From Kosakonia cowanii JCM 10956 = DSM 18146 (GTDB lineage: Bacteria; Pseudomonadota; Gammaproteobacteria; Enterobacterales; Enterobacteriaceae), in contig NZ_CP019446.1 in the NCBI RefSeq assembly GCF_001975225.1, positions 1-64,000 on the forward strand: DNA of 64,000 bases, written 5' to 3'. Shown here one piece after another: positions 34,978-45,300 of the stretch. The position numbers and the translations under genes were made by a program. The number at the start of each line of letters is the position of its first letter. Position 1 is the first letter of the stretch. The notes under the pieces are model-generated. The model made no database searches. It had not been told where the DNA came from and saw only the letters and a program-made list of their open reading frames with translations.

Positions 34978-35178
34978 GAGGACATCCTCATGAATACGCG
35001 TTTCAGGCATACAGTTCACGCGTATTCTGGGCTGCTATAAATATGCGCGCTTTATATGAATCTAAATTTTTTCATTTTTTATCAGGGCATGCTAGCCTTA
35101 ATGTACTGTGAAGCCTACCGATTAAGATTCATTACTCCTTAGGTCCGAAACATTAATGTTTCTAACCAAGGAGTTATG

Positions 35179-35376
35179 ATGAAAAACGAACATGCAATAA
35201 TTGGCGAAGCCATCATTGCTCTTCTTAGTACACACGCGCGTGAAAAATTCAGCAGGAAGATGTTAGAAGACTACCTGAAAGCTTTATACCTGGAGAAATA
35301 TGAAAGCAGTTGTTCAGTCGATGAAATTGATTTACATCTATCGGCGCTTAAAAAAATCAGCTTCAAAAGTCAGTAG
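35179..35376 (+). CDS. YmgB/AriR-like small protein
   Basis: A 65-residue protein of the YmgB/AriR-like type. NEHAIIGEAIIALLSTHARE mirrors INIVIGEAILTLLEGDDDVS of the gene at 19683. The C-terminal helix VDEIDLHLSALKKI closes the domain. The second of two ATGs is preferred because AAGGAG lies five bases before it. It sits about 600 bases after the cold-shock gene in the same direction; E. coli ycgZ-ymgABC is induced in the cold and by blue light, so shared regulation is possible but unproven. Confidence 0.65.
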   Translation: MKNEHAIIGEAIIALLSTHAREKFSRKMLEDYLKALYLEKYESSCSVDEIDLHLSALKKISFKSQ

Positions 35377-35552
35377 ATTTTCTGCCAAAACAATCTCGTA
35401 ATCAAAGTTTATCTTTATTAACAACGACATTTCATCAATGCCGGAGGGATTAATCATAATAAAATGCAAATGAAAATCAAAAAAAATGGAGCTTTTGTGA
35501 CATTATCATTTTCACTGGAGTGATGAACAGCTAAGCAATCTTGTAACCAGTT

Positions 35553-35708
35553 TTATTTCTTAACCTCATCTTCTGAAGGATAAGGAAGTTCAATGCTGTC
35601 AAATGGATTTTCTTCATCCGATGCAACTGATTTTTTGTTATGCACAGGTAGAATCATGCTGTTTTTATTTTCTGTTAATGAATCAACGTTACTGGAATGA
35701 TCTGTCAT
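35553..35708 (-). CDS. Small acidic hypothetical protein (51 aa)
   Basis: A 51-residue protein, no signal peptide or membrane segment, with an acidic C-terminal half (SDEENPFDSIELPYPSEDEV). AGAGG lies seven bases before the ATG. The composition suggests a disordered peptide. It is not recognised; nothing links it to a function except its position in the cold-shock/AriR-like cluster. Confidence 0.55.
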   Translation of the reverse strand: MTDHSSNVDSLTENKNSMILPVHNKKSVASDEENPFDSIELPYPSEDEVKK

Positions 35709-36299
35709 AGATAACCTCTGCGTAGTTTGGTAATTTGATGCTTCTGAAAAGGCTACACATGTGCGTGGCCTTTGTTTAGATCAACTAACAGCTCTGCTTA
35801 TCAATCTCAGGAGCCACCCGGAAGAGAAACAAGCGAACAATTTTCTGATTATCCCTAGTTACTGGTGCTGGCTATCCAAGGACAACCTAAGCGTAGTAGA
35901 TTTTGATGTTTTTAGTGAAATTAAAATCAAGCATTGAGAAATATGTTTTAACAGAGTTTTAACGGAGCTTTAACAGCATCATCCTGTTTAAACAGAATTA
36001 TTGACAGCATAAAATCTTTTAGCTGAAGCCTTCTTTCATTTTTGAATTAGTGCTGGTTTTCAGCACAGTGGTTTATTTGTCTTTTTATAAGTCACCTCCG
36101 TCTCGACAGAGGCGCCAAAACGAGACATTGCGACCATCATATTCACTGTCAACAGTGCATTTAAAAAATGAAATAATATAGATAACAAATAGATACACTG
36201 TTGATATTTATTTCAGACTATTTATAAATCCCGCTTAAAACAGAGCGCACCACGCCAGTTTGTCTGATTATCCTAAAAGCGACATCATAGATAACCGGT
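35709..36299. other. AT-rich gene-poor stretch
   Basis: No gene seen. Repeated TTTTAACRG-type words occur near 35948-35974. It separates the accessory part from the end of the transfer operon. Confidence 0.45.
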
Positions 36300-36353
36300 A
36301 ACCCGGCAAAGGCAGGGGGGGATCATGCTTTTGCCGGGTTGGACAAGCCCGGC
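36300..36353 (-). terminator. Two overlapping hairpins after the transfer operon
   Basis: AACCCGGCAAA (36300-36310) and TTTGCCGGGTT (36330-36340) form a perfect 11-bp inverted repeat. GCCGGG (36333-36338) can instead pair with CCCGGC (36348-36353). The two structures share one arm, so they exclude each other. No T-run follows on the minus strand, so termination is inferred from position at the end of the operon. Confidence 0.5.
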
Positions 36354-36367
36354 GGGAACTAGGCGCG

Positions 36368-37150
36368 TCAGTGCTGTGCTTTATCGATCGCCGCCAGAAT
36401 CTGCTCCGGTGACGCCAGCCCGGCAAAGACGGTGATGGTTCCGGGTGAGGCGTTCTCCACCGGCATCACAATCAGTCCTGGCGTACCCGTGAGCCCCAGC
36501 GCCTGCGCGAGCGCATCGTTTTTTCCCAGAACAGGGGCATGGTCCACGGCGTTCAGCGTATCCACGCCGGCGGCGTGAGCTACCGCCTTAATATCCTCTG
36601 TCGTCAGGTCACCCTCGATGTGCCCGGTGTGATATATCCCGTTGTGGTAGGTCAGGTAGCCTGCTGCGCCTTTCGCTTTCCAGACCCCGATACCGTACTG
36701 CGCCGCCAGGGACGACGTCTCCCACTTCGGTGCAAATATCGGCCATTCCTTAAAGATGTAACGCACGTCAGGGCGGGTTTTCATCACCTGCTCCATCCCC
36801 GGCGCCAGTCTGCTGCAGAACACACACTGGTAGTCAAAGAACTCAATCACGGCGACCTTCGCGCCGGCCGGTCCGCTTACCGGTGTGTCAGCATCCCTGA
36901 GCAGGGCCGCCTGGTTATCCATGACCTTCAGGCTCATGGCCAGCTGCTCACGCGCATGCTGTTGTTGCTGCAGCTTCTGGCTGACCTGCACCAGAACGTC
37001 CGGGTGCGCCAGCAGATAGTCAGCCGCTATTTCCCCTATGCGGGCTTCCTGCTCTGGCGTGAATGCCGGCGCAGGTGCTGCATGGAGGGGGGTAAAAACA
37101 GATAATATGACTGTTGTAACTAATGACAGTGTTGTCTTTTTTATGCTCAC
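36368..37150 (-). CDS. DsbA-family thiol:disulphide oxidoreductase
   Basis: A 260-residue periplasmic protein with signal peptide (cut near LHA-AP). After a helical N-terminal stretch rich in glutamine (about 55-70) comes a thioredoxin-fold domain with the active site C109-V-F-C112 (FFDYQCVFCSRL) and the cis-proline loop GTPGLIVMP. It is of the Com1/BdbD style rather than classical DsbA. It starts 14 bases after traI and closes the operon, so it probably oxidises or isomerises disulphides in transfer proteins. TrbB in this plasmid lacks a full CxxC motif, so this protein may take over part of its job (inference). A decayed 3' copy lies at 14.2 kb. Confidence 0.85.
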   Translation of the reverse strand: MSIKKTTLSLVTTVILSVFTPLHAAPAPAFTPEQEARIGEIAADYLLAHPDVLVQVSQKLQQQQHAREQLAMSLKVMDNQAALLRDADTPVSGPAGAKVAVIEFFDYQCVFCSRLAPGMEQVMKTRPDVRYIFKEWPIFAPKWETSSLAAQYGIGVWKAKGAAGYLTYHNGIYHTGHIEGDLTTEDIKAVAHAAGVDTLNAVDHAPVLGKNDALAQALGLTGTPGLIVMPVENASPGTITVFAGLASPEQILAAIDKAQH

Positions 37151-37164
37151 GTGTGCTCTCCTGA

Positions 37165-40100
37165 TTAACGTTCTTTCTGAATGGTGCGTGGGGGCGCGTG
37201 TTCCTGATGCTCTATCTCGCGTCCGCGCTCAGGCATATCGCGCGGCAGCGGCATGTCACGCTGGTGCTCAGCAAGCTCACGGGCCACCTGCCCGGCAACG
37301 GCACGCTCGCCGGTGGCTTTATCCTGCGACAGAGCCGGCAGCGGGCCGGGCCGGTCTTTATCCGCCTGAAGTTCCCGCTCCTCGCCGGCAATGCGCGCGA
37401 TGTCCTTCCCGTCAGGTACGCGCTCTGGCGTGGTGTCGTCTTTCAAACTGAGACGGATATCCGCGACACGCTCTTCTTCAGGCAGCACAATACGGCTCTG
37501 GTATTCTTCATACGCCTGCATCTCCTGCTGACGCTGTGCCTCTGCAATTGCATATTCATCGCTTCCCCGCAGTTCCTGAATGGCCTGCTCAATGGCACGG
37601 GCAGGAACAGATTCATCGTCACGCACGGGTGCGGCTGCCGGCACCGTCACGGCCTCTGACTCAGCAAGCCTGATCGTCTGTGCACGGGCAGCCTCTTCCG
37701 ACAGGGCTGCGCCCTGGCTGACTTTCAGCATCCACGGTGAAGGCTTCTCGTCGCCTGTCTGCCATACCACACCGTCCCCGGGGTGCTCCCTCACCGCCTT
37801 AAATGCCTCGTCAGCCGTGCGTACCACATGGGTGTTTCCGCTGCGGCTGCGCTGCATGACTGCTCCGGTCGCGCCCTGGGTGGCCACCATACGCACGTCA
37901 CCCCGCATCAGGCGACCGGTGTCACTTGCCACCAGTGAGACGAGCGCCAGCCCGGCGCTGCGACCGTTGTTGTCATACAGGGGCAGCGCCAGGGACGGGT
38001 CCGGGAAACGCCGGGTGGCCGGGATCACTCTTGCGGTGAGGTTATGCTCTCCCATCGCCTCATGCCGCGACCACGCGCGCCCTATCGCGGTTTTTCCGAC
38101 AGGCTGTCCCATCGCCCAGATAACCTTCGCCTGTTTGCGCTCTGTCTGCGGGCTGAGGGCATCGTGCGCCGTCTTCAGATCGTACTCGGTTCGCTTGATG
38201 CTCCTGACCCACTTTTCCGTCCCGTCCGTGTAGACCTGCACATGCTGTTTTGCACGCGATAACGAAATGTAAAAGGCACGTTTGTGGGCCATTGCCTGGC
38301 GGCTTCCCTCCGTCCCTTCCAGCGCCAGTACCGCCCCCTCACTGGCACCCTGTGCGCCATAGCCTGTGATGGCCCAGGCATAATCCAGATGCTGTTCGGC
38401 CCTGACCTGCACGGGATTGATGGTTTTCCTGCCGTCCGCGCCCTGCAGCACGATGTCCCCGCTGTCGGTCACCTTCTCAACGGTAAATTTCTGGTTGGCA
38501 GCCTGCCCCCGGTTACGGTCGGTGACGGTGAAGCGCACCACGGCACCCGCTGCGAGTATTTTCTCGCTGCGCTTAAACAGCTCCACGTCGCCGGTGAGCA
38601 GCTCGCGGGGTGAAACCATCGCGATCCGGTCATTCTCGTTCCGGACGGTAACAAGCGAGCCGTTATAATCGACGGCCACCACATCCTGATAGGTGTCGCC
38701 GCGCTTCAGCACCATCCCCGCCTCCCAGGCCGCCAGCTTGTTGAACTCATGCCGGGTATGCTTAATTTTTTCCAGCACCGGCACGCTGATTTTTTTCTCG
38801 CCCAGCTCCTCCCGCGCGTCCAGTGCGTCAAAAATCTCCCGGTTAATGGCCGCGCGATCGTCGTTCAGCTGGGCAATAATGAGCGTTTCATCCCGTGCCT
38901 TCGGCGTGCGGCTGAGCCAGTCAGCCACCAAGTCACTGACCGGGTTGTCTGACTCCGCCAGTCCCTCAGCAGGGGGCTGCCAGTCCGGTTCCTGACGGGC
39001 AACGAGATCCGCAGGCTGATGCTTCAGCCGCTCAAGCGCGGCATCGATGCGGTTATCAATGACGTCATGTACCGCGTCACGCAGGTTGACTTCCTTCTGG
39101 CGGACAATCTGTTTCATGATGGCCACATCCATCGGGCTGCGCTCCTGAACCAGCCTGAACGGTGCCCCTGATTCCGGGGATTCAAACTGATCGATGTCCC
39201 CCATCGACACGCCCCGCCCCCCGCCGGCCTGAATGGCCAGATACGCGGCGGCAGTGTCCTGGTTGCCCAGCATCGAGGATTCATCGATAAGGAAGACGCG
39301 GTTGCTGAAGTCGGGCTTTTCGCCGGCGGCCTTCATCTGGTCATATTCGACGAGGAAGGATTTGACCGTCTGCGCCTCGATCCCCACCGCCCGCAGCTCC
39401 TTCACCGCCTGGTGCGTCGGTGCAAGGCCATGCAGCGCGGGCCGGGCGGATGCCGGCAGGGTGTCGAGTGCGGTTTTCACCGCGCGCACCTGGGTCGTTT
39501 TACCCACCCCGGCATACCCCTGTATGCCGGTAAACTGGTCACGGCTGTTGAGGACCAGCTGCGCCGCTGCCTTTTGTCCCTGCGTCAGCCCGTCGAGCAG
39601 GGCGTTATCCACCTGCTCCATCAGGGGCACCTGCGTGTCCTTGCCCGCGACAATGGCGCTGATGATGGTTTTCTCCATCTCCCAGGTCGCGCGGGCAACC
39701 AGCAGGGGCTCTGTTTTGTTCGGGACGCGGATAAGGTCGCCGTTTTTGATCATCGCACTGATTTCACGCGTCACTTCCGTCAGACCCGGATGAAACGCCG
39801 TCGCGGCCTCAGCCAGCTTCAGCTCGTTGAGGGTGACGGACTGCTGATCGGCAATGGCACGCCGGACCGCCAGCGCGGCGTCACTCAGCACACCGGCCTG
39901 AAGTGTCCGGACGGCGCTGCTGATGTCGGCCTCACCGCTGAGTTTCGTCACAAGCTGCACCGGCGAATTGTCGACACGCATTCGCTGCAGCCGTGCCTCC
40001 GCCCGGTCCTGCGTCTCGGCCGTAAATATCTCCGCGCGGCTCCCGGACTGCGCCAGGGAGTTCACGGTCTGGGCAGAGATATCCCGCGAATTAAGAGCGG

Positions 40101-42687
40101 CCAGTACCACGCCGGTGTCGTTGTCACGGTTGCCCGGCCCGGCCACGTAGCCGTGGGTCACATACAGCGGCCTGTCTGCCGGCAGCGTGACGGCCTTTCC
40201 GTCCCGCATGACCCCGATGCCCTGCGGGCTGACGCCGGTTACGGTCAGTCTGTCTTTTGCCTTCAGGCCTGCACCGCGGTCGGCGGCCAGCGCAATCAGT
40301 TTGTCGCCGCCGGCAACGTGCAGCTGCTCGCTGTTGAAGAGTCGCCAGTCGGCGGTCAGGTCGCTGATTTTCTGTCTGACCAGTACCCCGTCGCTGTCGA
40401 TAAGCGACAGCATCCGGGTCTCCTCATGCACCCTGTCGATAATAAAGTGCCGGGCTTCACGCTCCGTGCGGTCCTCCAGAACCTGACCGGCACGGTAAGA
40501 CCCGGTCATCCGGCGGGTTTTGCTGTCCAGCCACACCGGTGTGCGCGCCTCAATGGTGACACCGTCACGCTCAAGCTGCCCCGCGTTCTGCAGGGCATCG
40601 CGGATAAGGCCTGTCAGCTGCTTCTGCTCGCGCTGCCCGATTACCACCGCCGTCACCGGCTCCGTGCCGGGATTCAGCTCCGCAAAGCGGGTGGCCAGCG
40701 CACTGTACCGATCGCGCTTGTCAGCAATACTGATAACCTCTGCTTCAAGACCCGGCGACGGCTCCGTGCGGCGGCTGCGCCTCACGCCGGCAGACTCCAG
40801 CACTGACATGGCATTCCCGTTCGCCTGACGACCCGCGCTGTCGAGGAAGACCAGCTGGGCGTCTTTTTCCCGCGCCTCACCCAGCAGGATCAGCGTTTCC
40901 TTCAGCCCCAGACGCTCTGCGCCTTCAATAATGAGCGTGCTCTGTGGCCGCAGGCTCAGTTCCCCCTTCAGCAGCTGCTGCCGCCCGGTGATGTGTTCCC
41001 GCAGCACGTCTGATTTTGCCAGTGAAATGGCACGTTCAGCCGAGCTGGCCAGCACCTTCACTTCGCGGCCATGCGCGGCAGAGATGCCGGCCAGCTGCTC
41101 CGTCAGTTCGCGGATGCCTGCCACGCCCTTCGGGGCATTCATCAGTACCAGGGCATCCTTCTCAACAGGCTCAAGGGCGGGCGGCGCGTACTGTGCCGGA
41201 CGGGTGAAGCTGACAACGTGCGTTTCGCTGAGGTGCTCCTTTCCCAAGGCCTGAATGGAGAGCTCATCGAGGAGGTGATGGCGGGAAGTGAATACCCCTT
41301 TCTCCGCATCAAGCGGCACAATCAGCCCCTCCTTCAGCGCCTCATCCAGCGCCAGTTTGATTTCTTTCACATCGGGTATTTTGTCGCTGAACTCGGTGGT
41401 GCTCAGCAGCAGTTCACCCCAGGTGAACCGGGTTTTGCTGTCGCTCAGCTGGGAGACCGCCATGCGCACGGCATCCGTCACCTCCTGACGGACGTCGGGC
41501 TGCTGCGAATCTGCCGTTTTAACGTTCCCGCCACGCTCTGCGCTCGCCGGTGCGCTGTCCCGCGCCGGAACACTGCGTGCCGGTACAGGCTCAGCCGGGT
41601 CACGCCCTTCTGCAGACCGTGCCGGTTGTTCCGCGTCGCGCTGCCCGTTACTGCGTGTCACCTGCTCATCACGGGCAGGCTGTTCTGCGGGCGACGGCGC
41701 TTTGGTTGCGTCCGGTTGCGTGGCGTCACGAACGGGTTGCCGGTGCGCCGCAGGGATGGCCACCGCCCCGGCGTCCGGCGCGTCGCGCGGCACCACGCTG
41801 TCCTGGTAGGCTTTCATATCCCAGCCCTTCTCTTTCATCTGGGTTTGCCAGCGCTCCATCAGACGAAGACGGGAGGGATCGACTTTGGCTTTACGGGTGT
41901 TCTTGGCGGCGATATCGAGGCTTTTCAGCGTGGCCTCGGCACCGACGGCACCGCGCACTTCCCGGCCGCGCGAGGAATACTCTTCCCGGACCGCTTCCGG
42001 CACGGCCTTAATTTCCCACATCCCGTGTGGCCCGACTTCCTCAATTTCATGCCCCAGGGTTTCCACGCGATCACGCAGGGCGGTACGGTAAAGTTTACCC
42101 AGCGTGACCTGCATTTTCATCACCGTCTCGATAAAACCGGCGTTGTGGATGTAGTCCGTGGCCAGCGCCTTCCATTTGCCGTTCAGCTCCGTCATGTTGG
42201 CAACCAGCATGTGTGTGTGCAGCTGCGGATCGAGGTTACGGGACGTGTCGTGTGTGTAGAGCGCGGCCACCATTTTCCCGGTGGGGATGATGGAGGTTTT
42301 GCCGTCCACGGTTTCGCGCGCGGAGATCAGTTTTTCAACGTAGCCTGCCGCCACACGCACAGCGTACTGATGCGCTTCCAGCATGGCTTTGTCCCCGCCC
42401 ACAAGGGCGAGGATGGAGACACTTTTCGGTGCCGAAAACGTCAGGTCATGGCCGGGGCGATGGGAGTGGATACCGTTGACCTCCTTACCGAGCCGTGAGC
42501 CGTCAGGCAGGCGGCCCTCGAGCACGGCCGTCAGCTGGTCGCTGCGCACCGGCCCCTCCAGCCCCAGCGCGCTGGCCCCCTCACCCAGCCATTCGCTCTC
42601 CAGCTGCCCGAGAAAATAGTAGTTGTCTTTATTGCTGTAGTAGCCAGCCGCATCACCGGCAGACACGATGGGGGCGGGTGACATCAT
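37165..42687 (-). CDS. traI: TraI relaxase/helicase
   Basis: An 1840-residue F-type relaxase (F TraI is 1756). It nicks oriT, stays bound to the 5' end and unwinds the strand. The trans-esterase domain has the catalytic tyrosines Y16, Y17, Y23 and Y24 (GYYSNKDNYY) and the metal-binding histidines in HDTSRNLDPQLHTH (about 146-159). A vestigial helicase domain follows, then the active one with Walker A GYAGVGKTTQ (about 1060), IDESSMLGN and GAQGASEGAVLALEGTEG. The C-terminus is charged and rich in Glu, Arg and Pro. It overlaps traD by four bases. No oriT is in the window. Confidence 0.96.
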   Translation of the reverse strand: MMSPAPIVSAGDAAGYYSNKDNYYFLGQLESEWLGEGASALGLEGPVRSDQLTAVLEGRLPDGSRLGKEVNGIHSHRPGHDLTFSAPKSVSILALVGGDKAMLEAHQYAVRVAAGYVEKLISARETVDGKTSIIPTGKMVAALYTHDTSRNLDPQLHTHMLVANMTELNGKWKALATDYIHNAGFIETVMKMQVTLGKLYRTALRDRVETLGHEIEEVGPHGMWEIKAVPEAVREEYSSRGREVRGAVGAEATLKSLDIAAKNTRKAKVDPSRLRLMERWQTQMKEKGWDMKAYQDSVVPRDAPDAGAVAIPAAHRQPVRDATQPDATKAPSPAEQPARDEQVTRSNGQRDAEQPARSAEGRDPAEPVPARSVPARDSAPASAERGGNVKTADSQQPDVRQEVTDAVRMAVSQLSDSKTRFTWGELLLSTTEFSDKIPDVKEIKLALDEALKEGLIVPLDAEKGVFTSRHHLLDELSIQALGKEHLSETHVVSFTRPAQYAPPALEPVEKDALVLMNAPKGVAGIRELTEQLAGISAAHGREVKVLASSAERAISLAKSDVLREHITGRQQLLKGELSLRPQSTLIIEGAERLGLKETLILLGEAREKDAQLVFLDSAGRQANGNAMSVLESAGVRRSRRTEPSPGLEAEVISIADKRDRYSALATRFAELNPGTEPVTAVVIGQREQKQLTGLIRDALQNAGQLERDGVTIEARTPVWLDSKTRRMTGSYRAGQVLEDRTEREARHFIIDRVHEETRMLSLIDSDGVLVRQKISDLTADWRLFNSEQLHVAGGDKLIALAADRGAGLKAKDRLTVTGVSPQGIGVMRDGKAVTLPADRPLYVTHGYVAGPGNRDNDTGVVLAALNSRDISAQTVNSLAQSGSRAEIFTAETQDRAEARLQRMRVDNSPVQLVTKLSGEADISSAVRTLQAGVLSDAALAVRRAIADQQSVTLNELKLAEAATAFHPGLTEVTREISAMIKNGDLIRVPNKTEPLLVARATWEMEKTIISAIVAGKDTQVPLMEQVDNALLDGLTQGQKAAAQLVLNSRDQFTGIQGYAGVGKTTQVRAVKTALDTLPASARPALHGLAPTHQAVKELRAVGIEAQTVKSFLVEYDQMKAAGEKPDFSNRVFLIDESSMLGNQDTAAAYLAIQAGGGRGVSMGDIDQFESPESGAPFRLVQERSPMDVAIMKQIVRQKEVNLRDAVHDVIDNRIDAALERLKHQPADLVARQEPDWQPPAEGLAESDNPVSDLVADWLSRTPKARDETLIIAQLNDDRAAINREIFDALDAREELGEKKISVPVLEKIKHTRHEFNKLAAWEAGMVLKRGDTYQDVVAVDYNGSLVTVRNENDRIAMVSPRELLTGDVELFKRSEKILAAGAVVRFTVTDRNRGQAANQKFTVEKVTDSGDIVLQGADGRKTINPVQVRAEQHLDYAWAITGYGAQGASEGAVLALEGTEGSRQAMAHKRAFYISLSRAKQHVQVYTDGTEKWVRSIKRTEYDLKTAHDALSPQTERKQAKVIWAMGQPVGKTAIGRAWSRHEAMGEHNLTARVIPATRRFPDPSLALPLYDNNGRSAGLALVSLVASDTGRLMRGDVRMVATQGATGAVMQRSRSGNTHVVRTADEAFKAVREHPGDGVVWQTGDEKPSPWMLKVSQGAALSEEAARAQTIRLAESEAVTVPAAAPVRDDESVPARAIEQAIQELRGSDEYAIAEAQRQQEMQAYEEYQSRIVLPEEERVADIRLSLKDDTTPERVPDGKDIARIAGEERELQADKDRPGPLPALSQDKATGERAVAGQVARELAEHQRDMPLPRDMPERGREIEHQEHAPPRTIQKER

Positions 42688-45194
42688 CGTTCGGGTTCTC
42701 CGTCATAATCGCGTTCAAAATCGGCTTCATCAAAGCCGGGGTCTTCGGGGTGGCGGTTAACGAGGATGTTTTCCTCCTCGCGCTCCATCCGCTGGCGGGT
42801 ATTCCCGTCTTCGTTGTGGTGTCCGGACGCGGTTCCGGGCTGGCCGGCGGTCTTCAGCTCCAGCCCGCCGTTTTCCAGCTGCGTGACCTGCATCCTGAGT
42901 TCCTGTGCCTCACCGCCGCTTTCTTCGGAATTTCCGTCTGTTGCTGCAGGCTTACGGCGTGCCCGGTTAAGCAGGTCAAGTGCGCCACCAGGCGGTGTCT
43001 CGGCATCACGCTCCCTGCCGGTTGCGCGCGCGAGCACACTGAGCGCATTGCCCGGCAAAGTTTCAGGAGTGGGTCTGGCAGTAACCCGGACGGGAACGGG
43101 AGTTTCAGAAACGGGTGCCGGCGGCACACTCCTAACGTCACGCTGCGTCTCTGCGTTGTCACGGTGTGGTTCAGGCGCGGTAATGCGGGGTGCCGGTGCC
43201 GGCACAGACTCAACAGGCTCAGAGGCCTGAGGCTGCACGGCTTCCTTACGGGCTGGCTGTGCCCGCTGCGATGGCGTGGCAGCAGGAGCCGGACTGACCG
43301 GCTGACCTGACGGCTGTGCCTGTTGCTGAGCAGCCGCTTTTTCCAGGTGCTCTTCCCCGGTCGGGAATACCAGGCCGGCCAGTGCCGTATCGCGCTCGTT
43401 CTCCCTGATGACCTTTTCCAGCTCGGGGCTGAGGGCATCGCGGATATTGCGCTCAATCAGGCCGATATTTCTTTTTTTGGTTTTACGGTACTTCAGCGCC
43501 AGCTTCACCACCGGGTATTCGCCAGGCAGCCGCACATAAAACTTCAGGTTACGCAGCTGCATGACCTCTTCATAATCAACGATGGGCTGGCTGACCTTGT
43601 CCTTGCCTATGGATATCCCGTCACGCACCTGATCGAGGCCATAGGAGTTCTGCTCGCGCGCCTCCCGGCGTCGTTGGTTACCCAGCTCCTCCTCGACCAT
43701 TTTCGCCACCTCAGCACTCGGTGAGCGGCCATATATGCGCGTGTTGAGCAGGTCAAAAATCGCTTTGGCCACTTCCCGGCCATACGAGTTGATAAGCTGC
43801 GGCATGTTCTGGATACCGATGACAAAACAGCCACCAAACTTGCGCCCTTCCGCCAGTGTCTCCTCAAACTGGGGGATGCGCTGAAGGCTTGGCGCTTCAT
43901 CCATGATGAACCACACCCGGCGGTCGGCGTTCTCCCCCATGCTCTGCAGGTAGAGGGTGGCCATCGACATCCACATCGAAATCAGCGGGCGCACGCTTTT
44001 GCGGTGACGGGCCTGGGTGGAGATAAACAGCCAGCTGTCACTGTACTGCTCGCTGGTCATCCAGTTACGGATAGTGAATGAAGGCCGGGTGCCGTTATCC
44101 AGCCCCTGGAGAAACCGCAGCGCCTTGGCGTAGTTGGTGACGACCGAGCGGATGGAGATGGCCGTTTTTTCGATTTTCTCTTCGACCAGGTTCGCCGCCG
44201 GCGTGTTGGCCAGATATTCACGCAGGCTTTTCATGCTCAGTGACAGAAGCGTTTTGAGGAATTTCTCGATACTGCGCTCAGGATCTGCGGACATGCGGAT
44301 GGCAAGGTCCGAGGCAATCGTCCGGGAACTGGAGACCCAGAACGGATCGGACTCACCCTCCACGGGGATGAGGCTGGTTGCAAAGTTTTCAAAGTCGATA
44401 ACATCCACGCACTCTTCCCACAGCTGCCAGTTGGCGCAGCGCTCATCATGCGGGTTGAGGATGAAATCCTTGTCCGGGTTGTAGTGGGTCTCGATGAAGG
44501 TACAGCCGGAATCGTAAATGATGGCGCGATCGCCGCGCCGGCGGATGATATCCAGCAGCCAGCGGATTGCGGTGGACTTGCCCACCCCGATGGTGCCGTG
44601 TATGAGGAAATTCATCACTTCGGCGTTTTTAACCAGGTGCAGGTCGCCGACACGCAAATCTGACAGCTCGCCATTTTTACGCAGCAGGGCATTGACCTCC
44701 GAGGCGATCTCGGTGAGTTTCATACCGGAGAGGTATTCGTCCTCACTCTCCTGTTTACCAATCCGCGCGATGTACCAGGCGACGCCGGCGAAGACCGCCA
44801 TGCTGACAGCACCGGCGATCGCTGCGGCGGTCTGCAGATGCCCCGCCAGCCTGTCACCCATGAACTGCATATACGGGTCTTTCAGCATCTGCTGGAGGGT
44901 CATTTTGAGCGTCATGGTGGTGCTGGTCGGCGCGTAGAAGTAATGAATCTCATAAAACTTCCCCTGACCGGCCGGCATCAGGTCGATGAAACTTTCGTTG
45001 ACCCGTGCAAACCAGTACCAGCTGCCGTTATCCAGCATTTCCTGGGGCGTCAGCCAGAAGAACAGGCATGCCGTGATGGCACCAAACAACAGGAATACCC
45101 AGTAGCCGATCCAGTTGTTCACCTGCAGAAACATGCGCCAGCGGTAGGCGGTCATCTGCCCGCCCTGTGTGAGGTTTTTTCCTTTAAAGCTCAT
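42684..45194 (-). CDS. traD: TraD type IV coupling protein
   Basis: An 836-residue VirD4-type ATPase that brings the relaxosome to the mating channel. Two membrane helices are near the N-terminus (about 30-50 and 105-130). Walker A is HGTIGVGKSTAIR (about 200) and Walker B VWFIMDEAPSL (about 430). After the ATPase domain (to about 590) comes an extra-long tail rich in Pro, Ala and Gln, about 100 residues longer than in F (717-738), ending acidic (EADFERDYDGEPER), which in F contacts TraM. The start codon lies 106 bases from the end of the previous gene. Confidence 0.95.
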   Translation of the reverse strand: MSFKGKNLTQGGQMTAYRWRMFLQVNNWIGYWVFLLFGAITACLFFWLTPQEMLDNGSWYWFARVNESFIDLMPAGQGKFYEIHYFYAPTSTTMTLKMTLQQMLKDPYMQFMGDRLAGHLQTAAAIAGAVSMAVFAGVAWYIARIGKQESEDEYLSGMKLTEIASEVNALLRKNGELSDLRVGDLHLVKNAEVMNFLIHGTIGVGKSTAIRWLLDIIRRRGDRAIIYDSGCTFIETHYNPDKDFILNPHDERCANWQLWEECVDVIDFENFATSLIPVEGESDPFWVSSSRTIASDLAIRMSADPERSIEKFLKTLLSLSMKSLREYLANTPAANLVEEKIEKTAISIRSVVTNYAKALRFLQGLDNGTRPSFTIRNWMTSEQYSDSWLFISTQARHRKSVRPLISMWMSMATLYLQSMGENADRRVWFIMDEAPSLQRIPQFEETLAEGRKFGGCFVIGIQNMPQLINSYGREVAKAIFDLLNTRIYGRSPSAEVAKMVEEELGNQRRREAREQNSYGLDQVRDGISIGKDKVSQPIVDYEEVMQLRNLKFYVRLPGEYPVVKLALKYRKTKKRNIGLIERNIRDALSPELEKVIRENERDTALAGLVFPTGEEHLEKAAAQQQAQPSGQPVSPAPAATPSQRAQPARKEAVQPQASEPVESVPAPAPRITAPEPHRDNAETQRDVRSVPPAPVSETPVPVRVTARPTPETLPGNALSVLARATGRERDAETPPGGALDLLNRARRKPAATDGNSEESGGEAQELRMQVTQLENGGLELKTAGQPGTASGHHNEDGNTRQRMEREEENILVNRHPEDPGFDEADFERDYDGEPER

Positions 45195-45300
45195 AGATTT
45201 TGTCCGGCCGTTATCGCATCACCGATGTGGTGATGTGCGTTATCAGGGAAGAAAAGTTGAAGCAGGTGTGATTAACCTGGTACTGCGGGGGAGAGTCGTT

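Noticed and set aside
39412..42498. Long plus-strand open frames (up to 475 codons) opposite traI
   Set aside because: They are antisense to the clear TraI frame, rich in Arg, His and Pro as expected for GC-rich shadows, and have no domain content.
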